Below, piece after piece: positions 15,563 to 20,499 of a DNA stretch of 20,499 nt; within the stretch, counting starts at the first letter, position 1, and each line of letters begins with the position of its first letter. The stretch lies in NCBI GenBank assembly GCA_937884235.1, contig CALGBT010000873.1, forward strand, positions 1-20,499. The letters are read 5' to 3'. The stretch is from an uncultured Pseudomonadota bacterium. GTDB taxonomy: Bacteria > Myxococcota_A > UBA9042 > CAIXZC01. Position numbers and translations under genes: made by a program. The notes under the pieces were generated by a model. The model had not been told where the DNA came from. It searched no databases and was given only the letters and a program-made list of their open reading frames with translations.

Positions 15563-15760
15563 CGCTCACTCCATATCAGATAGAAGGCGCGTTTCCCTCA
15601 CATGCCACCGGACACTCATCTGTTAACACCGGACTATCCCGCAAGTGGTACCAGGGTTACAAGAAAAACATGGGCTGTTCGCAAAACGCCATGGTCGCGC
15701 AGCATCGAGACAATACTGGGTGGTTCGCTAGGCGCCAGCGTCGCGCAGCACCCTGCAGAA
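15563..15760. other. Intergenic region upstream of the ABC operon
   Basis: These 198 bp lie between the folding-factor stop and the ATPase start. They hold a possible promoter for the operon, an 11-bp direct repeat GTCGCGCAGCA (15694-15704 and 15740-15750), and an imperfect stem with outer arms 15718-15722 and 15749-15753. The stem could end the upstream transcript but has no T-tract. No gene is seen here. Confidence 0.5.
15656..15684 (-). promoter_or_regulatory. Possible promoter of the ABC/LolA-like operon
   Basis: On the minus strand TTGCGA (15684-15679), a 17-bp spacer and TGTAAC (15661-15656). Both hexamers match sigma70 consensus at 4/6, so support is modest. The leader would be about 85-90 nt. 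Confidence 0.3.
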
Positions 15761-17674
15761 TTAAAGGTTGATTTCGATGGGGGCGGGAGCCTTGGCAGCA
15801 TCTTTCAAAGCCTGCTTCACTGCTGCTTCTTCGGCTTCCTGAATGCGAGTCTGGAGGTAGGCGAGGTAGGCAGTGAAGTCTTCGGTGCGCTCGATTTCGC
15901 CCTTCTGGAGGGCAGTTTCGCGCAGCGACTTCAGCCATGCTTCCAGGAATGGAATCTGCCGGGTAAGAATGAGGGACTCACGCTCGGCCGCAAGTTCATC
16001 GGCATCGATCTTCTCAGGGGCATCTTCCTTCTCTATGACCTTGATGACGAAGGCGCGGTTGGTCGTGGGGTGGACCCAGACCTTATCAAGTCCTGCTCCA
16101 ACCGGCAGGCTGAAAGCGGCGTCAAAGAGCTCTTCGTAAGGTCCGATACCAGGAATGGCGAAACCGGGAGTGGCCAGGTGGAACTTGCCCGTCTTGCGCT
16201 CCTGAAGGAGCAGTACGGAGAGGTCATCCTCGCCCACTTTCTCTTTGAGGCCTTCCTTGAAGCTTTCGATGGTCGCGGCAATATCCTTGTCTTCCGACTC
16301 CACCACGGCCTTGCGGAACTTCTCTGCCTGCGCCTTCACCGCTTCAGGAGCTGCATCCTTCTTCACCAGGGTACCAGCGATATCCAGCTTGGCATCGTCG
16401 TATGTGACATCCTTGGCCGGCTGCAGGTCGCGCACGAAGAGGAGCCAGTAACCCGTGGGGGTTTCCACTGGGCCCACAAGGGAATCCTTGGCGGCACCGC
16501 TAAGCGCTGCCGCAACACCTGCACCAAAGGGCTCCTGGCCCATTTCGGCAACGCTCTTCCAGCCCATGAAGAGGCCGGAGCGCTCCTTGGTCTGGGCGTC
16601 CTCAGATTCCCGCTTAGCAACTTCCTTGAACTGCTCAAGCTTATCTTCGGGAATGGCCAGTGCAGCATCGTCGGCGGGGGCTCCCTCCGGCAACGGCAGT
16701 TTGCCGCCGGGGAAGAGTTCCTGCTTGCCGTCGAGGCGGGTACGAATGATATCGATGCGCGCCTTGGCGGCAGCCATCTCTTCAGGTGTTGGCAAAACGA
16801 CTTCCGCATCCGGAGCAGCCTTGGGATCAGGGGTCTTGCCCGCAGTATAGATGCCTGCCACCATGTAGCTGGCTTCGGAATGATATTCCGCCGGGTGGGA
16901 GTCGTAGTAGGACTTCACCAGGTCTTCTTTCGTGACCAGGAACTTGGCAACTTCTTCCTCATCAACAGAGGCGAGCTTCTCAAAGAAATCTGGGCGGAAT
17001 TCCACGTAGGAGAGGTCCACTTTGGTGCCGCGCACGCGGGCGGATAGCTCGGCCTCGGCCGGCTCAACCTTGACCACGCCGTTCATGAAATTCTGCAGTT
17101 TGAAGGCCAACAGAATCGACGTCGTGAACTTCTCGTAGTTCTGGGGGGAAGAATTGAGGCCGTATTTGACCCAGCGATCGAAATCCTTCTCTTTGAAGAC
17201 CTTCTTGTTGGTCGGCAGACCGTCTTCGCCGGTCACTTCTTCCTCTTCGTAGAACGATGCCGGGTAGAGGGCCTCGGCCAGTTCCTTGTCGTCCACCGAG
17301 AAACCCAGGCGAATCGCCTCGTCGCTGGCCAGATAGATGGCCTCAACGAGCTTCATCAGTCCATCAGCCTGCTCCGGGGTCAGTTCCTCGATATTCTGGC
17401 GGAAGAGTTGGCTGGGGTCGATGCCCGCAGCCAGCGCAAAAGTCATCCCGCCGGGGCGCCCCAGGTAGGTGGGCAGCAGTTGCATTGCCATCACCAGACC
17501 ATCGGCCGTCACGTCGTGACTGCCAACCCGGGCATAGATCGGATCTTCAGGAGGCGTACAACCACCGTCCTGCGAACCACCCGTATTAAAGGTGAAGACA
17601 AACACGATGATAATCATCGCAAACAACAGGTAAATCAGAAAGGACTTCGAATGCCGTCTCATTGCACCGAGCAT
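15761..17674 (-). CDS. PpiD/SurA-type membrane-anchored periplasmic folding factor (parvulin-like peptidyl-prolyl isomerase)
   Basis: The protein has 637 residues, the length of PpiD. The N-terminus is cytoplasmic and basic (MRRHSKSF), followed by one membrane anchor (LIYLLFAMIIIVFVFTF), then a large periplasmic region. Residues about 45-210 resemble the SurA/PpiD N-terminal chaperone domain (DPIYARVGSHDVTADGL onward). A parvulin-like part ends near residue 420, with ERSGLFMGW and GPVETPTGYWLLFVRD as the recognisable family segments. It is interrupted by an Ala/Pro-rich insert (about 285-300), so isomerase activity is uncertain. The helical C-terminus ends KAPAPIEINL. ATG 17674 has GGGAG seven bases upstream. 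PpiD proteins help newly exported proteins fold as they leave the Sec channel, which suits a neighbourhood of exported disulfide-rich proteins. Confidence 0.85.
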   Translation of the reverse strand: MLGAMRRHSKSFLIYLLFAMIIIVFVFTFNTGGSQDGGCTPPEDPIYARVGSHDVTADGLVMAMQLLPTYLGRPGGMTFALAAGIDPSQLFRQNIEELTPEQADGLMKLVEAIYLASDEAIRLGFSVDDKELAEALYPASFYEEEEVTGEDGLPTNKKVFKEKDFDRWVKYGLNSSPQNYEKFTTSILLAFKLQNFMNGVVKVEPAEAELSARVRGTKVDLSYVEFRPDFFEKLASVDEEEVAKFLVTKEDLVKSYYDSHPAEYHSEASYMVAGIYTAGKTPDPKAAPDAEVVLPTPEEMAAAKARIDIIRTRLDGKQELFPGGKLPLPEGAPADDAALAIPEDKLEQFKEVAKRESEDAQTKERSGLFMGWKSVAEMGQEPFGAGVAAALSGAAKDSLVGPVETPTGYWLLFVRDLQPAKDVTYDDAKLDIAGTLVKKDAAPEAVKAQAEKFRKAVVESEDKDIAATIESFKEGLKEKVGEDDLSVLLLQERKTGKFHLATPGFAIPGIGPYEELFDAAFSLPVGAGLDKVWVHPTTNRAFVIKVIEKEDAPEKIDADELAAERESLILTRQIPFLEAWLKSLRETALQKGEIERTEDFTAYLAYLQTRIQEAEEAAVKQALKDAAKAPAPIEINL

Positions 17675-17748
17675 GACCAGACTCCCTACACGTTTTCTTC
17701 AATTAGTTCAGGCCCTTCCATGCACGCACGCAGGCCGTAAGTCGGGGC

Positions 17749-17777
17749 ATGGTATACGATAGTGAGGGCAATTGCAA
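17749..17777 (-). promoter_or_regulatory. Possible promoter of the folding-factor gene
   Basis: On the minus strand TTGCAA (17777-17772), a 17-bp spacer and TACCAT (17754-17749). An alternative -10, TATACC, would leave a 15-bp spacer. The leader to ATG 17674 would be about 65-70 nt. Confidence 0.35.
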
Positions 17778-17786
17778 CTTCGATTT

Positions 17787-17814
17787 CGGGTTAGCCCGGC
17801 GACCCGCTACGGGT
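17787..17814 (-). terminator. Tandem short hairpins at the end of the small exported-protein gene
   Basis: ACCCG (17802-17806) and CGGGT (17810-17814) form a 5-bp stem whose 3-nt loop is the gene's own TAG stop codon. A second hairpin, CGGG (17787-17790) with CCCG (17795-17798), follows in the direction of transcription. No T-tract follows, so termination is only a possibility. Confidence 0.25.
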
Positions 17815-18424
17815 TGAGGGAAAAGACGACCAGAGCGGCATCCACGCGGACCATGGCATCCAGCAGGAGCACTACCGCAGCTCGCTGCCCATCGGGGCTG
17901 ATAAAGACTCGCGGCCGCAGGCCAAAGTAGATCTCGTCAAACTCGCCGCGATAGGTGAATCGCTTGCCTTCCGACCCTTCCACGTGGAAGTACCAGGCCA
18001 CCTTCTTCTCGGTGACCAACTCGACCTTCAGCACGAGTCCACGATCATCGCGAAACTCGTATTGCTGCTTGTCCAGTTTGGTCGCTGGCAATTCCTCGAT
18101 CTTGAAACCATTGCCCTCAAAGTAGTCGGGGAAGCTGACCCCCTCAAGAACAATGCCCTCCGTGGAGAGCTTGCGTTTTCCCGGCTTGACCCGCCGCAGA
18201 TGGTAAGTGGAGCGAGCCTTGGCCCCCTCCAACTTCCCGGGACAGGTCAGATGCCAGTAACCGTAGCGGGTCGAGTCGGGAGAGAACCCCAGAAACTCAT
18301 ATTTCTCACAGGGCACATCGTGGCAGAGTTTGGCACACTGCTCCGCCGGGGTCGGTTCCGCAGCCTCTGCGCCACCCATTCCTGCTACCACCATCATCAT
18401 CGCTAAGAGCACTCTGGCAAACAT
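17807..18424 (-). CDS. Small exported protein of unknown function
   Basis: The start is set at ATG 18424 (205 aa), where the protein begins MFARVLLAMMMVVAGMGGAEAAEP, a clear Sec signal peptide with likely cleavage after AEA. The longer ORF start at 18682 overlaps the neighbouring gene in another frame and adds an unlikely Pro/Ser-rich stretch. The mature part carries three nearby cysteines (CAKLCHDVPC) followed by EKYEFLGFSPDSTRYGYWHLTC. The end is beta-rich, with the segment RVFISPDGQRAAVVLLLDA. The SPD repeats hint at a beta-propeller-like sheet but length allows only a fragment of one. The ribosome binding site is weak. I do not recognise a family. It lies between the folding factor and the third cysteine-rich gene, all on the same strand. 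Confidence 0.7.
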   Translation of the reverse strand: MFARVLLAMMMVVAGMGGAEAAEPTPAEQCAKLCHDVPCEKYEFLGFSPDSTRYGYWHLTCPGKLEGAKARSTYHLRRVKPGKRKLSTEGIVLEGVSFPDYFEGNGFKIEELPATKLDKQQYEFRDDRGLVLKVELVTEKKVAWYFHVEGSEGKRFTYRGEFDEIYFGLRPRVFISPDGQRAAVVLLLDAMVRVDAALVVFSLNP

Positions 18425-18470
18425 GTCCCCATGGTGCCCTGACACGCCGCCGGCGTCAATAGGGGGTTGG

Positions 18471-18502
18471 TGCCCCAGAAGAAGGGCGGTCACTCTGGGG
18501 CA
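18471..18502 (-). terminator. Stem-loop downstream of the right-edge cysteine-rich gene
   Basis: TGCCCCAGA (18471-18479) and TCTGGGGCA (18494-18502) form a perfect 9-bp stem with a 14-nt loop, 40 bp beyond the stop of the right-edge gene. There is no T-tract after it on the minus strand. It could be a terminator or an mRNA-stabilising structure, or mark an operator just upstream of the next gene. Confidence 0.35.
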
Positions 18503-18542
18503 GGGTGCGGTTTGCGGAGGCCAGGGTGGTGCGAAGTGCCGT

Positions 18543-20499
18543 CTAGAAACACTCGATGACTTTGGCCTGCCCGGTCTTGCCGATGGGTTGAAGAGCAGTG
18601 CTGGGGGAATAAATGTCCACTTCGAAGGAATCGGTGCCGTCCAGGCCCATGGTGTTGAGCCACTGATTGCCGCCGACATCAAAGAAGCAGCCGCCCTGGT
18701 CGCTGGTGTTGCCGGCGCATGGGACCTTGCTCTGAGAATAGGTCTTGCCTGTATTGATATTGCGGATGACCACCTTGATGTCGTTGTCCCATGGGCCGGT
18801 CTCGTCCGTGCCCGCAGCGTTGTTGGACTTCATGAGATTAACTTCCAGATAGTCCACGCAGATCCACGACAGGTAGATCTTCACACACAAGTAGATGCCG
18901 ATGTTGGCGTTGAAGGCACAGTGCCATTCGTGGTCCTGAGGAGCGGTCTTGTAGTGAACCTCGCCAAACGGACTGTCTTTGCACCAGGTCGGCATGCAGA
19001 CGTTGTCCCATTTGTCGTTGACACAATCGATCTCGCCATCGCCAAACTTAGAGAAGACGCCACAGTTGGGATTACACTCCTTCTCGTCCCCGGTCTGGCA
19101 TTCCTGGCAAACGCCATTACTGCAGGTCCCGCCATTGCAGGCCGTGCCGTTGCTCACGTTGACGCATCCGCCCGAGCCGTTACACTGCTTGCAGGTGCCG
19201 CACGGCGTCCCGTAGTTGTCATAGCTGCAGCCATTCGAACAGCATGTGCCCCCGCCACACGCGCACTCGCAAGGGTCGTTGCAGCCCCCCTGATTGGCCC
19301 ACTGACATGAGTTATTGCAAGCTTGTTGCTGCGTGCCGCAGCTCCCACAGGCCACGCTCTGCGTCTGACCGGTGGTGCACACGCCCTGCCCCAGACACTG
19401 GCCCCAGATTCCCCAGACACACTCGTTGGTGCAGGTCTGGCTCTGAGTCCCGCACAGCCCGCAGGCCTGCGTATTGTTCTGCCCCGGCGCACACTGCCCC
19501 TGTCCGCCGCACGGTTCGCCACAGTCGGGGATAGGATCATGCTGAACCCCGTCGTCGGGGTCGCACCAGTCGTTGGTGCAGGGGTTGTTGTCATCGGCAT
19601 CCACCGGCAGACCGGCACAGAGCAACGTGCCGCCTTGATCAGTACAGGTTTCATTGGTGGTACACTGGTCGCCATCATTGCACGGAGTATTTTCCGGCTT
19701 GTAAGTCACCACGCAGCCATCCAGATTGGGGTCGGCCTGTTCCGTTGCAAAGGGGTCACAGAAGACCTGGCTGACGCACGGATTGTTGGAACCCGGGCAG
19801 TTCTCGTCTTTGGGTGTATTGATGCAGTGTCCGTCTTCGCCATCGCAGGAATCGACGGTGCAGACCTTGCCATCGTCGCAGCCCTCGGCCGTGCCCTTGC
19901 ACAGCCCGTACATGGGGTTCGACGAATCGCCGCACAGGTCCGCAACCGTGCAGGGATTGCCGTCATCACACGCTCCTGCCAGCTTGTGCGCCTTGCAGGC
20001 CCCGTCCTTGGGGTCGCACTTGAACTCGGTGCACTGCATGCAGGCGGTGGTTTCACACTCCGAGGGGGGCTCACAAATCACATCCAGCTCATTGTCCGAT
20101 ACGCATTCGCCGGCCAGACAGGCAAATCCCTGGCACTTGTCGGTACCCTGACCGCAGGCGGTACTATCGTCCTTGTTGATGGTCACGCAGGCCTTCTCGC
20201 CGTCAACGCAGACCTTCTGATCGACGCAGCCTTTGGGATCGATGGCGGCATCCTCGGCCTCACAGGCCAGGGCAGCCTCGGTAGGCAGCGTCTCGGTGAC
20301 GATGCCATTGTTGCACACGCGTTGTGCGCAGTAGCCCGAGATGATCTCGCCGTCCCCAACGGGCACCTCTTTGCAGATCTTCTCGTCCCCGGTCGCGGTG
20401 GGGTTGCATTCCGGGACCGTGCAGGGGTTGCCGTCCTGTTCGTTGCACTCAACATTGCCGGGCGAAACGCAGACCCCATCCTCGCAGGTGCCAGGCAGC
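18543..20499 (-). CDS. Large cysteine-rich exported protein, 5' end beyond the right edge
   Basis: The frame is open from the right edge to TAG at 18545-18543. The stretch between 20367 and 20499 is in frame and clearly cysteine-rich (for example NEQDGNPCTVPEC), so the GTG at 20366 is not the start. 651 residues are visible. The N-terminal half has repeats such as CDDGNPCTVADLC, CDDGKVCTVDSC and CNDGDQCTTNETC. Two tandem 38-residue units follow (19493-19380 and 19379-19266), each with a CGxCGTQxQxC core. Then come short CNG/CSNG units, and a C-terminal domain from about WCKDSPFGEVHY that is rich in aromatic residues and poorer in cysteine. A surface or secreted location is expected. The N-terminal targeting signal is not visible. 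It resembles the lipoprotein at 6725-9190 in its repeat style but has no Ig-like end. Confidence 0.85.
   Translation of the reverse strand, partial: LPGTCEDGVCVSPGNVECNEQDGNPCTVPECNPTATGDEKICKEVPVGDGEIISGYCAQRVCNNGIVTETLPTEAALACEAEDAAIDPKGCVDQKVCVDGEKACVTINKDDSTACGQGTDKCQGFACLAGECVSDNELDVICEPPSECETTACMQCTEFKCDPKDGACKAHKLAGACDDGNPCTVADLCGDSSNPMYGLCKGTAEGCDDGKVCTVDSCDGEDGHCINTPKDENCPGSNNPCVSQVFCDPFATEQADPNLDGCVVTYKPENTPCNDGDQCTTNETCTDQGGTLLCAGLPVDADDNNPCTNDWCDPDDGVQHDPIPDCGEPCGGQGQCAPGQNNTQACGLCGTQSQTCTNECVWGIWGQCLGQGVCTTGQTQSVACGSCGTQQQACNNSCQWANQGGCNDPCECACGGGTCCSNGCSYDNYGTPCGTCKQCNGSGGCVNVSNGTACNGGTCSNGVCQECQTGDEKECNPNCGVFSKFGDGEIDCVNDKWDNVCMPTWCKDSPFGEVHYKTAPQDHEWHCAFNANIGIYLCVKIYLSWICVDYLEVNLMKSNNAAGTDETGPWDNDIKVVIRNINTGKTYSQSKVPCAGNTSDQGGCFFDVGGNQWLNTMGLDGTDSFEVDIYSPSTALQPIGKTGQAKVIECF
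19266..19493 (-). repeat. Two tandem 114-bp (38-aa) coding repeats
   Basis: Within the right-edge gene, CAPGQNNTQACGLCGTQSQ... and CTTGQTQSVACGSCGTQQQ... are consecutive units of 38 residues sharing cysteine spacing. The first ends with WGIWGQCLGQG and the second with WANQGGCND. They are protein repeats rather than DNA-level satellites, since third positions differ. Confidence 0.7.

Noticed and set aside
15602..17047. 481-codon open frame on the plus strand
   Set aside because: It is antisense to the PpiD/SurA-type gene, whose domains and start signals are clear. Stop-free antisense frames are common in GC-rich coding DNA.
18330..19310. 326-codon open frame on the plus strand
   Set aside because: It is antisense to the ends of two minus-strand genes, and the Ala/Val-rich product is a complement artefact of cysteine/aspartate-rich coding.
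19266..20499. Repetitive DNA at the right edge as a CRISPR or satellite array
   Set aside because: The repeats are protein-level cysteine motifs in one frame with variable spacing and third-position differences. No constant repeat with unique spacers exists.

Overview
The window comes from a GC-rich Gram-negative bacterium. It encodes an outer-membrane barrel, a LolA-like periplasmic protein, a periplasmic folding factor and large lipoproteins. The cysteine-rich lipoproteins built on C[DE]DGNxC repeats are a style common in Myxococcota and other former deltaproteobacterial lineages. That placement is an inference from protein style only. No rRNA, tRNA, CRISPR array, phage or integrase gene was seen.

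Layout. (1) 1-4594, plus strand: a tight operon with the end of an unrecognised protein, phosphatidylserine synthase (pssA), a CPBP/CAAX-type membrane protease with a long N-terminal part, and a TldD-type zinc peptidase carrying a signal peptide. (2) 4595-9190: two divergent cysteine-rich lipoprotein genes (4595-6259 minus, 6725-9190 plus). The 465 bp between them holds two well-formed facing promoters and a 196-bp foldback element with 20-bp perfect terminal inverted repeats, five internal hairpins and degenerate satellite repeats on both sides. (3) 9195-15562, minus strand: a five-gene operon with ABC ATPase, 694-aa FtsX-type permease, 433-aa FtsX-type permease, LolA-like periplasmic carrier and outer-membrane barrel. 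Its genes overlap or are separated by at most 11 bp. (4) 15761-17674, minus: a PpiD/SurA-type membrane-anchored folding factor. (5) 17807-18424, minus: a small exported protein of unknown function. (6) 18543 to the right edge, minus: a third cysteine-rich protein whose N-terminus lies outside the window.

How it fits together. Most genes concern the cell envelope: lipid synthesis, membrane proteolysis, exported peptidase, periplasmic folding and surface lipoproteins. The most interesting unit is the five-gene operon. It has the parts for a complete route from inner membrane (ABC engine with two unequal permeases) through periplasm (LolA-like carrier) to outer membrane (barrel). The cargo cannot be read from sequence; lipid or lipoprotein is the natural hypothesis. 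The second item of interest is the foldback element placed exactly between two divergent lipoprotein genes.

Both convergent gene pairs (4594/4595 and 9190/9195) have stop codons that touch or lie 4 bp apart, leaving no room for an intergenic terminator. Several start codons were set downstream of the longest possible ORF because a signal peptide and a ribosome binding site sit at the internal ATG.
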